From Candidatus Zhuqueibacterota bacterium (GTDB lineage Bacteria > Zhuqueibacterota > Zhuqueibacteria > Residuimicrobiales > Residuimicrobiaceae), in contig JAFGSU010000403.1 in the NCBI GenBank assembly GCA_016934435.1, positions 1 through 14,592 of the forward strand: a DNA stretch of 14,592 bases, in the 5' to 3' direction. A program made the position numbers and the translations under genes. Numbering within the stretch: position 1 is the stretch's first letter; every line of letters starts with the position of its first letter. This document shows positions 1-6,660 of the stretch, in pieces. The notes below the pieces were generated by a model that saw nothing but the letters and a program-made list of their open reading frames with translations, was not told the origin of the DNA and did not search any database.

Positions 1-458
1 GGATCCGAAGCCTTGTCCACCGCATCGACGATGGCCATATTGATCTTTTCGCGCTCCTCAAAGGTCTTGTCCAGTTCGATTTTACCGATCTCGCTTCGCA
101 TGGTAGTCTGCGACAACTGGATCGAGCCAAAAGCATAATCGTTGATGCCGTACGATGCCTTGACCGGATCGATGATGACCAGATAGAGGATGCCGTCCAC
201 CTGCACCTGAATATTATCCTTGGTGATGCAGGATTGCTCCGGCACATCGATAGCCTTTTCCTTGAGCGAATGAATGTAGGCAACCCGATCGATAAAAGGA
301 ACCAGCAAGTGAAATCCGGCGTCCAGGGTGGCGTGGTATTTACCCAGACGCTCGATGATGTAAACCGTTTTTTGCGGCACAACCCGCGCCGCTTTCAGTA
401 ATACAACAAAGACGATGAAAATAATGCCGATGAGGATGATGGTTTGCGAGGGTAACAT
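1..458 (-). CDS. Slipin/stomatin-like SPFH (Band 7) membrane protein, partial (C-terminus beyond window)
   Basis: Reading leftward from ATG at 456-458 gives 152 codons that stay open to the window edge, so only the N-terminal part is seen. A hydrophobic anchor covers residues about 6-23. It is followed by the paraslipin/QmcA-type signature VPQKTVYIIERLGKYHATL and 'AGFHLLVPFIDRV', then 'ITKDNIQVQVDGILYL' and 'QTTMRSEIGKIELDKTFEER', which are conserved blocks of the SPFH domain. Family members form oligomeric membrane microdomain scaffolds and are usually paired with an NfeD protein. Here the NfeD-like gene lies 19 bp upstream on the same strand. The start is supported by an AAAGGA ribosome binding site about 8 nt upstream. 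The family assignment is firm; the cellular role is inferred. Confidence 0.93.
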   Translation of the reverse strand, partial: MLPSQTIILIGIIFIVFVVLLKAARVVPQKTVYIIERLGKYHATLDAGFHLLVPFIDRVAYIHSLKEKAIDVPEQSCITKDNIQVQVDGILYLVIIDPVKASYGINDYAFGSIQLSQTTMRSEIGKIELDKTFEEREKINMAIVDAVDKASD

Positions 459-477
459 AACGGTATCCTTTCTATCT

Positions 478-933
478 TCAGGCCATAGGTTTAACGCGCA
501 GGGTCAAGTTAACCCGCTCGATGATTTCGACGACAGCCCCCTCTTGTATTGCGACCTCGGATTCGGCTTCCCAGAGAGTGCCGTGGTATTCCACTTTTCC
601 GGTTTTCGGAGGCAAAATGGCTTGCTTCACCACCGCCTTGCTGCCCTGTACATCGTCGACGGATTGACCGGGCTTTAGTACGCCCGATACTTTGCCTTCA
701 AAAATTCTTTTGCCTTTCTTCCGGAACAACAGCAGGGAAGCGACGGATGCGAATAAAAAGATCAACAACTGGATATTGAACGTCGGCGCCAGACCTACCA
801 ACACCATGATGGTGGTGATCCAGGCGCCGATGCCGAAGAAAATGATGATGAATCCCGGCGCCGCCAATTCCGCCAGGATGAGAAATAAGCCGATGAAAAA
901 CCATATCATAGCCACATTTTCGATGCCGAACAT
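478..933 (-). CDS. NfeD-like membrane protein (short type, partner of slipin)
   Basis: A 151-residue protein. Three hydrophobic segments (about 8-24, 27-48 and 52-70) are followed by a basic stretch RKKGKR and a soluble C-terminal region (about 80-150). That region has the OB-fold pattern of NfeD proteins: 'GSKAVVKQAILPPKTGKVEY', then 'GTLWEAESE', an 'I..G..V.II' block and 'LTLRVKP'. The length fits the short NfeD1b/YbbJ class, which has no ClpP-like protease domain. In the family these proteins bind or stabilise slipins in the membrane. The downstream slipin gene starts 19 bp after this stop, so the two are very probably co-transcribed. GGGAGG just upstream of the ATG supports the start. Function beyond slipin partnership is unknown. 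Confidence 0.92.
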   Translation of the reverse strand: MFGIENVAMIWFFIGLFLILAELAAPGFIIIFFGIGAWITTIMVLVGLAPTFNIQLLIFLFASVASLLLFRKKGKRIFEGKVSGVLKPGQSVDDVQGSKAVVKQAILPPKTGKVEYHGTLWEAESEVAIQEGAVVEIIERVNLTLRVKPMA

Positions 934-967
934 ACATCCTCCCTAAAAAGTTAATCGAATCACCGTC

Positions 968-996
968 AAAATAAGCGGCAGCAGGTTTAAAAGCAA
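968..996 (-). promoter_or_regulatory. Candidate sigma70-type promoter for the NfeD-slipin operon
   Basis: On the minus strand TTGCTT (991-996) and TATTTT (968-973) are separated by 17 bp. They lie about 35 bp upstream of the NfeD start. This is pattern matching only; the -10 is a poor match to TATAAT. Confidence 0.3.
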
Positions 997-1023
997 GTTA
1001 ATTTTGCAGCCTGAAAAAACAGC

Positions 1024-1110
1024 GATTCGGTGTCGACAAGTACTTCGTTAATCCGGTGTGGGGCGCCTTTTCGCTACCATTTGCCGGTTAACACCGAATC
1101 CGGATAAAAT
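1024..1110 (+). repeat. Dispersed ~87-bp element, copy A
   Basis: Starts with GATTCGGTGT (1024-1033) and has the exact reverse complement ACACCGAATC at 1091-1100, followed by CGGATAAAAT. Copies B (1363-1450) and C (10080-10165) share the left GATTCG end, a central GGCGCCTTTTC-like block and a right block of about 29 bp (GCCGGTTAACACCGAATCCG plus a -10-like hexamer). The CGAATC end lies 77-78 bp from the left end in all three. The middle of this copy is the most diverged. TTGCCG (1081-1086), an 18-bp spacer and TAAAAT (1105-1110) form a plausible promoter pointing rightward. Confidence 0.75.
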
Positions 1111-1241
1111 GGTCCGGATGCTGAAACAGCAGTAGAAAATCATCCGCGCCCCGCAAAAGGAGGCTGTCCAGAATCTAAAATATCCAGGATAGCATATCAC
1201 CTCTCCTGCGCGGGATGGGACCTTCGTTTTTCTCGATTTTT
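1111..1241 (+). ncRNA. Possible structured RNA downstream of element copy A
   Basis: Just after the TAAAAT of copy A, the plus strand can form nested helices. GGTCC (1111-1115) pairs with GGACC (1218-1222). CATCCGCGC (1141-1149) pairs with GCGCgGGATG (1208-1217) with one bulge. GGAG (1159-1162) pairs with CTCC (1203-1206). GCTGTCC (1163-1169) pairs with GGATAGC (1187-1193) with one G-U. A T-rich run (CGTTTTTCTCGATTTTTC) follows at about 1225-1241, as at an intrinsic terminator. A transcript of about 110-120 nt would result. No known RNA family is recognised and pairing was judged by eye, so this is a hypothesis. The small minus-strand ORF here looks like chance. Confidence 0.25.
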
Positions 1242-1362
1242 CAACCTTCGGAACAATCTCGGTCCGACACACTCTCGAGTTTTCCCCTTGCAATTTAACA
1301 AAAAAAATAATAAAATATAAAACAAAAAAATAACCGATTTGAGCATGATTGACTAAAACACT

Positions 1363-1450
1363 GATTCGGTGTCATCGCGTAATTCTGGCAACCCTCCGGG
1401 CGGCGCCTTATCCCTTCAATTTACCGGTCGCCAGCGAATCCGGGTACAAT
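1363..1450 (+). repeat. Dispersed ~87-bp element, copy B
   Basis: Starts with GATTCGGTGT (1363-1372), identical to copy A, and has CGAATC at 1435-1440. The central CTGGCAACCCTCCGGGCGG block matches copy C better than copy A. The right end, CCAGCGAATCCGGGTACAAT, lies directly upstream of efp. Copy B is about 340 bp from copy A in the same orientation. Confidence 0.75.
1421..1450 (+). promoter_or_regulatory. Candidate efp promoter formed by the right end of element copy B
   Basis: TTACCG (1421-1426), an 18-bp spacer and TACAAT (1445-1450) point toward efp. The predicted start near 1457 would give a leader of roughly 37 nt. The same position within copies A and C also carries a -10-like hexamer (TAAAAT), which supports a real function. 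Confidence 0.45.
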
Positions 1451-1493
1451 GCTACAAATCTAAAACAGAACATCAATCTGAGACAGGTGGTAT

Positions 1494-2060
1494 ATGGCTT
1501 CTATTTCTGACTTTCGTAACGGCATGGCGATAAGATATAATAATGATATCTGGATCATAACCGAATTCCAACACGTCACCCCCGGCAACTGGCGGGCCAT
1601 GGTGAGGACAAAATTAAAGAACGCTAAAACCGGCCGCGTTATCGACAACACGTTCCGGATGACCGATACCATCGAGGAAGTACGCCTCGATGAAAAAGAG
1701 ATGCAATATCTCTATGAAGCGGACGGCAATCTTTATTTCATGGATTTGGAATCCTATGATCAGACGTTTATACCGGCTGAAATGTTGGGCGATCAAAAGA
1801 AATTTCTCAAGGAGGGGGGATTGTGCAGCATCCGTTTTTTGGAGGGGCGAGCATTGACCGCCGAACTGCCCTTTTTCATCGAGTTTGTCGTCACCGAAGC
1901 GGAACCGGGGGTACGGGGCGACTCGGCCTCGAATATCACCAAATACGCCACCATCGAAAGCGGCGCCAAGGTGCAGGTGCCCCTGTTCATAAAAGAAGGG
2001 GATGTGATTAAAATAGATACGCGCAGCGGAAAATATCTCGAGCGCGTCAGTCGGAAATAG
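1494..2060 (+). CDS. efp: Translation elongation factor P
   Basis: 188 residues, the usual EF-P length, with the three beta-barrel domains. The N-terminal KOW-like domain holds 'FRNGMAIRYNNDIWIITEFQ' and the 'RTKLKNAKTGRVIDNTFR' block. The middle domain has 'YLYEADGNLYFMDLESYDQ'. The C-terminal domain has the EF-P signature region 'KYATIESGAKVQVPLFIKEG' and 'DTRSGKYLERV'. EF-P binds the ribosome between the P and E sites and relieves stalling at polyproline. The tip of the domain-I loop reads P30-G31-N32-W33-R34-A35: the residue aligned with E. coli Lys34, which is beta-lysylated there, is Asn rather than Lys or Arg. AGGTGG lies just before the ATG. It is convergent with the next gene, 35 bp away. 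Confidence 0.97.
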   Translation: MASISDFRNGMAIRYNNDIWIITEFQHVTPGNWRAMVRTKLKNAKTGRVIDNTFRMTDTIEEVRLDEKEMQYLYEADGNLYFMDLESYDQTFIPAEMLGDQKKFLKEGGLCSIRFLEGRALTAELPFFIEFVVTEAEPGVRGDSASNITKYATIESGAKVQVPLFIKEGDVIKIDTRSGKYLERVSRK

Positions 2061-2095
2061 ATTCGTTTCCCCGGATTTCCCGGCGTCCGATGACG

Positions 2096-2410
2096 TCAGG
2101 TCTTTGAAATATGCAACGTGATATCCTGCGCCGGTGCGAGATTTTCTTCCACCTGTAACCCCTTTAAAGCGGCGAACAGGAACGGATAGGCGCGATGCGG
2201 CAACCTCTCGGCGATGGCTGTTAATTGACTGCCCTCCCAGACGAACAATTCCCGCTGCGCATCCACCTCAAAAGTAAGCGTATTCAGGGCGGCGAGTAAA
2301 TCGCCGCATTCGCTTTTCACTTCAATCCGCACACTACCGGTGGGTTGCGACTGAAAAATCAATTCGGTGGCCTCCTGGCACCCCTGGGAATAAAAAACAA
2401 CGCGCGTCAT
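2096..2410 (-). CDS. Small conserved protein of unknown function
   Basis: A 104-residue soluble protein with no signal peptide or membrane segment. It opens with a beta-strand-like 'MTRVVFYSQGCQEATELIF'. 'VRIEVKSECGDLLAAL' follows, and the C-terminal part runs 'PHRAYPFLFAALKGLQVEENLAPAQDITLHISK'. The layout (short N-terminal strand with Cys, 'I.S.C' strand, helical middle, 'AILKA..V...LAP..' end) resembles small proteins annotated as DUF6951, but this is from memory and weak. Cys11 and Cys35 are the only cysteines and could bind a metal or cofactor. AAGGG upstream is a modest ribosome binding site. It runs convergent to efp and is separated from the GNAT gene by 178 bp, so an operon is uncertain. 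Confidence 0.7.
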   Translation of the reverse strand: MTRVVFYSQGCQEATELIFQSQPTGSVRIEVKSECGDLLAALNTLTFEVDAQRELFVWEGSQLTAIAERLPHRAYPFLFAALKGLQVEENLAPAQDITLHISKT

Positions 2411-2588
2411 ACTCTAACCCTTGAGACAGTATACAAACGGACAGGTTACGGATTTTGCCAAGTTCTGCGGCATCCTCTCATGTTTAATTTCAATTAAAGA
2501 AAATATTTGCTACGCCCGGGTTTGCGAACGGCATAACACCCGCGATGCAACGAACATCGTCAAACCGTTTGCTCCTTCGGGGACTTGT
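2411..2588. other. Intergenic spacer, no feature recognised
   Basis: 178 bp between two minus-strand genes. A plus-strand ORF crosses it into the GNAT gene but looks like chance. No convincing terminator or promoter was seen. Confidence 0.4.
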
Positions 2589-3008
2589 TCAATCCTCTTT
2601 TGTCATCAAATAATGATCGATGTTGGCTTCCTGAAAAAGCTCGCCCTGCCGGACAAATCCATGCATGCCATAGAAATCAATTAAATACGCCTGGGCGTGC
2701 ATTTTGAATTTACGGAATCCCTTTGCGCGCGCCACTTCCAGCATATAATCGACCAGTTGATGACCGATCTGCCGACCACGAAATCGCTTGCGCACGGCAA
2801 TGCGTTCCAGTTTGGCATACTCGCCTAAAAAACGAATGCGACCGCAGGCCGCCGGTTCACCATCGATCTCTCCGAGTATATGCAGAGCGCTGTACTCGAA
2901 TTCATCCACCTCTTCAATGTAGGCTACATTCTGCTCTTCGACAAAGACAATGGCGCGAACCATAAAGGCCTTGATCAGATCATCCAGTGTTGTGACGATT
3001 TTGAACAC
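2589..3008 (-). CDS. GNAT-family N-acetyltransferase (ElaA/YjcF-like)
   Basis: 139 residues beginning at GTG (3006-3008), chosen because AAAGGA sits about 7 nt upstream. An out-of-frame ATG overlaps it. The fold order fits a single GNAT domain: 'IVFVEEQNVAYIEEVDEFE' (20-38), 'LGEIDGEPAACGRIRF' (45-60), the acetyl-CoA strand 'AKLERIAVRKRFRGRQIG' (65-82), then 'GFRKFKMHAQAYLIDFYGMH' (97-116) and 'GELFQEANIDHYLM' (122-135). The 'EEQNV', 'HAQ....FY' and 'GE.F.EA.I.H..M' signatures are typical of the ElaA/YjcF group, whose substrates are mostly unknown. The pyrophosphate loop reads R75-F-R-G78-R-Q80, with Gln where Gly or Ala is usual. Confidence 0.92.
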   Translation of the reverse strand: MFKIVTTLDDLIKAFMVRAIVFVEEQNVAYIEEVDEFEYSALHILGEIDGEPAACGRIRFLGEYAKLERIAVRKRFRGRQIGHQLVDYMLEVARAKGFRKFKMHAQAYLIDFYGMHGFVRQGELFQEANIDHYLMTKED

Positions 3009-3094
3009 ATCTCATCCTTTGCATTTCTTATACAAAAAATGTACGTTAAATAATCGCCAAAGTCAAGGTGGATGCACAAATCAGTCCCGTCGGC

Positions 3095-3778
3095 TCAATC
3101 TCCGGCTGATGCCATCCACTCGAACACATGGGCGAAAAGTTGCGCCGGCAACTCATGACCTCCGGCATACTGATGCAGCGACACGTCGAATCCTTTTTTC
3201 GCCAGGAATGTCTGCGCCTGTACGGCTTGCTGATCATCTACCGCCGTGTCGTATCGTCCATTTGCCACAAGGAAGCGCACGCGACACTTGAACAGCTTTT
3301 TTCCCTCGATATAGATTTCTTCACCGCTGTTGTCGTGCAGCCGTTGTGCCGCAGCATAGAGACTGTCAAAATCGGCATAACCGCGCAGCATCACTAAATC
3401 GTCGTCCTTCAGCAAGTCCGGCCATTTGTTGAATCCGGCGTTCAACGCCCGGCGCAAATATAATACTGCAAGGGCCGGCTTTTGCAGTCGCGCATAACAA
3501 CAAGCCAGATTGTAAATAGCCTGACAATCATGATAGTCGAAACTCAGCATATAGAGATAGATACGCGCCGCTTTTTCATACTTTTTCTGCTGATACGCCT
3601 GTAAGGCCTGCTCGGCCAGTCCCCGCCAATTCCACTCGATAAAATTGCCGGCGTTCGCATCGTAAACCGGCAAATCCTCGTAGGTATTCCATTTTGCGCC
3701 GGAACGCTGTGCAGAGAGTGAACCGGCAGACAGTAAAAGAAAGCAAATCCAGACAAGACTTGTTCGACATCGATCCAT
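3095..3778 (-). CDS. Secreted TPR protein with a C-terminal alpha/beta-hydrolase remnant
   Basis: 227 residues. An N-terminal signal peptide (hydrophobic about 8-22, cleavage near 'LSAQ') precedes a helical TPR-like region (about 52-115: 'AEQALQAYQQKKYEKAARIY' and 'YNLACCYARLQKPALAVLYL'). A linker follows, then residues 165-225: 'RVRFLVANGRYDTAVDD', 'AQTFLAKKGFDVSLHQYAGG' and 'HELPAQLFAHVFEWM'. This last part matches the final third of esterase/phospholipase-type alpha/beta-hydrolases, with the acid (D177) and histidine (H208, in GGHELP) positions. No GxSxG nucleophile elbow or oxyanion region is present, so the enzyme core appears to be missing, probably by an in-frame deletion. Catalysis is therefore unlikely. 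A strong GGGAGGTGAT ribosome binding site precedes the ATG. Confidence 0.8.
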   Translation of the reverse strand: MDRCRTSLVWICFLLLSAGSLSAQRSGAKWNTYEDLPVYDANAGNFIEWNWRGLAEQALQAYQQKKYEKAARIYLYMLSFDYHDCQAIYNLACCYARLQKPALAVLYLRRALNAGFNKWPDLLKDDDLVMLRGYADFDSLYAAAQRLHDNSGEEIYIEGKKLFKCRVRFLVANGRYDTAVDDQQAVQAQTFLAKKGFDVSLHQYAGGHELPAQLFAHVFEWMASAGD

Positions 3779-3919
3779 GCATCACCTCCCGGCTGATTCA
3801 TTCACGCGCTTTACTCTTCTGTACGCGCCACCCGATAAAATGTTACAGTCGGTCAAATTAGCATTCGGCATATGATGGTACGACAATTGCTTACTCAGTA
3901 CCGGAGCATAGCGGTTTCC

Positions 3920-3925
3920 TATAAT
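3920..3925 (+). promoter_or_regulatory. Candidate -10 element for the metallopeptidase gene
   Basis: A perfect TATAAT, 126 bp upstream of the GTG start. No good -35 lies 16-18 bp before it, so it would need an activator or another context. It would give a leader of about 120 nt that contains the inverted repeat at 3982-4020. Confidence 0.3.
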
Positions 3926-3981
3926 TTTCAACAAGTTATCCCGTTTATATCCCGGAAACCGTGGCGGCCAGGTCACAGCCA

Positions 3982-4020
3982 CGGCAGTTTTCGCCCGATC
4001 TGCGACGCAATAAACTGCCG
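3982..4020. promoter_or_regulatory. Inverted repeat upstream of the metallopeptidase gene
   Basis: CGGCAGTTT (3982-3990) and its exact reverse complement AAACTGCCG (4012-4020) are separated by 21 bp. They end 30 bp before the GTG start. It may be an operator or a leader hairpin. No T-run follows on either strand, so it is not an intrinsic terminator. Confidence 0.4.
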
Positions 4021-4050
4021 AAAATCTTTCATCATTAAAACTTTTGAATC

Positions 4051-5934
4051 GTGAAAAACGTTTTAGCTAAAATAGTCACAGGGATATGTTTATTAACCGC
4101 AGCCGCCGCCCAGGCAGCCTGGCTGGAGAATGTGCCGATCACGCTTCATCAACCGGACGGCAGCGAACTCCGCTGCTTTGCCAGCGGCGACGAATACCAT
4201 AACTGGCTGCACGATGCCGGCGGATTTACCATTGTAAAAAATCCCGGTACCGGCTTTTACGTCTATGCGATCAAGGTAAAAAACACCTTGCTGCCTTCCG
4301 ACTATATCGCAGGGCGCAGTAACCCGGTCACAGCCGGATTGACGCCGCGTCAGAACCTTTCGCCCGCGCAGATGATGCAACAGAGATCGACCTCGCTGCT
4401 GGCGACCCTGGAAAATCCGGTCGACCGGCGGCCGGCGCCCAACCGCGGCGCGATGGAAAATCTGGTGGTCTTTATCCGCTTCGCCGGCGAAGCCGAATTC
4501 AGCGATGCCGTGGCCGACTATGAGCACGCCTTCAACGATGCGGCGGCCGGTGCCCTTTCCCTCTACAACTATATGCTCGAGGTCTCCTATGGTGCACTCA
4601 ACGTACATGCATCCTTCTATCCCGTTCCGACCGCAGGGACGATTATTTCGTATCAAGACGTACACCCACGCGGTTACTACAAACCCCGGAGCGACGATCC
4701 GTTGGGATATGCCACTCCGACCGAACAGGCGCAACGCGAGCAGACGCTGATCAAAAACGCCGTCGAGGCCATACGTTCGCAAGTGCCGGCTGATCTGAAT
4801 CTGGACGGTGACCTGGACGGCCGCGTCGACAATATGATCTTTATCATCAAAGGTTCGCCGACGGGCTGGAACACGTTGCTGTGGCCGCACGCATGGGCAT
4901 TGTTCATGTACCAGATCAGCATCAACGGCAAACGAGTCTATGGCTATAATCTGCAGATGCAATCCTTCATGGTTGGCGGACAAATCCATCTGCTCTGTCA
5001 TGAACTGCTGCACTCGATTGGCTTTCCCGACCTGTACCACTATGATTTCGACGGTTTGCATCCGGTTCTGGGCTGGGATATTATGGCCAGCCCCACATCG
5101 CCGCCTCAGCATCCCGGCGCCTATGGCAAATGGAAATATGGCAAATGGATCCCGTTTCTGCCGCTCATCGACCGTAATGGACACTACAAATTAAAGCCAT
5201 TAAGCCGGGCGGACAGTAACTGCTACAGAATACCCTCCCCCAACGATCCCTCGGGTCGGCAGTATTTCGTAGTCGAATACCGTCGGAAATCGGATAACAC
5301 ATTTGAGAGCGGGCTGGGGAGCGAAGGATTGCTGGTATATCGTATCGACAATCGAGACCCTTATCATCACGGCAATGCGACGTTGCCGGACGAAATCTAT
5401 ATCTACCGGCCCGGCGGCACGCCCACCACCAACGGTATCATCAGCCGGGCGCCGCTGGCGCTGGAGTATGGCCGCATCGCCCTGAATGATACTACTGATC
5501 CCGGCAGTTTTCTGGCAGACGGCTCGCCGGGCGGGCTGGACCTGTTTGGCGTATCGGAATTGGGTGAGACCATCAGCTTCCACATCGGTGTGACGGCTCC
5601 CGAGCCGCCGGCGCTGCTGTCGCCGGAAAATCATGCAACCGAGGTGAAGCCGGACCCAATCCTCTGCTGGCTGCCTGCAGCGGGGGCTTTTCGATATCAG
5701 GTGCAGGTATCTCAGAACCCGGAATTTTCAACGCTACTCTATGATTTTAAAGACATCACCAAGGCGTCGCAAACCCTGTTCGGCCTAAATGAGAACATGT
5801 GCTATTATTGGCGGGTACGAGCGTTCAACTTAGAAGGGGTCGGATTGTGGTCCGAAATCCGCCAGTTTACCACCGGAGGCATTCCTCCTGCGCCTCCGGC
5901 GAACGTGCGGGTTATAAATTACTCTGGCGAATAA
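4051..5934 (+). CDS. Secreted M6-type zinc metallopeptidase with fibronectin-III-like domain
   Basis: 627 residues from a GTG start. No clear Shine-Dalgarno precedes it, but a signal peptide follows at once (MKNVLAKIVTGICLLTAAAAQAA). The propeptide-like N-terminus (to about 130) has the W/Y-rich pattern seen before M6 domains. The catalytic domain (about 135-510) carries 'LNLDGDLDGRVDNMIFIIKG' (249-268), the zinc motif H317-E318-L-L-H321 in 'CHELLHSIGFPDLYHYD', and 'GWDIMAS' (341-347), as in immune-inhibitor-A-like M6 proteases. Residues about 517-607 form a fibronectin-III-like domain ('YQVQVSQNPEFS', 'YYWRVRAFN'). The end, 'PPANVRVINYSGE', looks like the start of a second such domain that stops abruptly. 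No sorting or dockerin domain remains, so the C-terminus may be truncated. Confidence 0.9.
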   Translation: MKNVLAKIVTGICLLTAAAAQAAWLENVPITLHQPDGSELRCFASGDEYHNWLHDAGGFTIVKNPGTGFYVYAIKVKNTLLPSDYIAGRSNPVTAGLTPRQNLSPAQMMQQRSTSLLATLENPVDRRPAPNRGAMENLVVFIRFAGEAEFSDAVADYEHAFNDAAAGALSLYNYMLEVSYGALNVHASFYPVPTAGTIISYQDVHPRGYYKPRSDDPLGYATPTEQAQREQTLIKNAVEAIRSQVPADLNLDGDLDGRVDNMIFIIKGSPTGWNTLLWPHAWALFMYQISINGKRVYGYNLQMQSFMVGGQIHLLCHELLHSIGFPDLYHYDFDGLHPVLGWDIMASPTSPPQHPGAYGKWKYGKWIPFLPLIDRNGHYKLKPLSRADSNCYRIPSPNDPSGRQYFVVEYRRKSDNTFESGLGSEGLLVYRIDNRDPYHHGNATLPDEIYIYRPGGTPTTNGIISRAPLALEYGRIALNDTTDPGSFLADGSPGGLDLFGVSELGETISFHIGVTAPEPPALLSPENHATEVKPDPILCWLPAAGAFRYQVQVSQNPEFSTLLYDFKDITKASQTLFGLNENMCYYWRVRAFNLEGVGLWSEIRQFTTGGIPPAPPANVRVINYSGE

Positions 5935-5977
5935 CGCTCAAAAGTTGATAAAAAACGATACTCCTGCAACCGCGACT

Positions 5978-6590
5978 TTAATCGGGGGACGCACCGGCGC
6001 CAGCTCGGGCGTTAGAGAGCCACAGGTTATAGTCCTGCAGCGAAATGAGTCCATCGCCGTCCAAATCTCCGACGCGGTAACCGCTCTGCCCCGCTTCATA
6101 AGAACCATACCAGATAAAATAATCCCGGGTTGTAACAAATCCATCCCTGTTTAAATCTCCGGCCCGGGCCGCCCAGACGCTACTTTCCACTTCCACGACC
6201 GCAGCTTCATATTGTCCGGAATCGGCAGTAAAATCCCAAACACCCGCATTCGTCGGACTGAGGTATTGGGTGGTCGAATTTTTTAACATCAGATGATTAC
6301 GGTGCCCGACCGCCAGGCTATAATGCCCCGGTTCGAGTTCGACCGAAACGCCCAAGGTGCCGTCGATATCCATGATATGACCGTCCTGTCGCAGCAGCGC
6401 CGACTCTACGGCGGCGAGGCGTTGATATCATTGGTCTGAAAAAGGGGGGCGAAATACGCCATGCTGAGGGGGAATTTCGCCTGCGTTTCCAGCAGGTTGT
6501 GTTAGACGATTGCGAAATAGTAAGGATACAGAAACTGGCTCAGTTGATGTGCCAACGAGCCCTTAAAGGCATTTCTCTAAGCCTGTCCAA
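5978..6590 (-). pseudogene. Decayed tandem paralogue of the alginate-lyase-like/dockerin protein
   Basis: The open part (from Met at 6373 to the stop at 5978-5980) encodes 'GTLGVSVELEPGHYSLAVGH', 'RNHLMLKNS', 'WDFTADSG' and two dockerin-like repeats ('GDLNRDGFVTTRDYFIWY', 'GDLDGDGLISLQDYNLWL'). These align with residues about 480-600 of the intact protein at 6661-8505. The same frame continues upstream of the Met as 'VESALLRQDGHI', matching 'LKTSAFLRQDGYI', and then meets TGA at 6428-6430. In another frame the DNA further upstream reads 'HNLLETQAKFPLSMAYFAPL' and 'FQTNDIN', matching residues 294-320 of the intact copy ('YYAPVFQSNDIN'), preceded by a TAA. About 145 codons between these parts are gone, with a frameshift. 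The left boundary near 6590 is approximate. Confidence 0.85.
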
Positions 6591-6640
6591 AAAGTAATTT
6601 CACCTCTTATTTAGGATGATTCGATACTTTTTGGGCAGCC
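6581..6640. repeat. 60-bp inverted-repeat element (MITE or IS-end scar)
   Basis: GCCTGTCCAAAAAGTA (6581-6596) and TACTTTTTGGGCAGCC (6625-6640) are inverted repeats, 14 of 16 matching, around a 28-bp centre. The outward ends GGCTGCCC/GCCTGTCC followed by AAAAAGTA resemble terminal inverted repeats of insertion sequences. Flanks TCTAA and TCTAT may be a worn target duplication. No transposase is present. It lies between the intact enzyme gene and its dead paralogue. Confidence 0.5.
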
Positions 6641-6660
6641 TCTATGAAGCAATGAGCAGG

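Noticed and set aside
1048..1293. 81-codon minus-strand ORF in the intergenic region
   Set aside because: No recognisable domain, overlaps the dispersed element and the foldable region, and has no good ribosome binding site.
1024..1450. Elements A and B as a CRISPR array
   Set aside because: Only two diverged copies about 340 bp apart, without short regular repeats and spacers or cas genes.
2421..2684. 87-codon plus-strand ORF between the small protein and GNAT genes
   Set aside because: No recognisable domain, runs antisense into the GNAT 3' end, and lacks a ribosome binding site.
4093..5184. 363-codon minus-strand ORF opposite the metallopeptidase
   Set aside because: It is antisense to a clear M6 peptidase, with low-complexity R/G/V-rich translation typical of an antisense shadow in GC-rich coding DNA.
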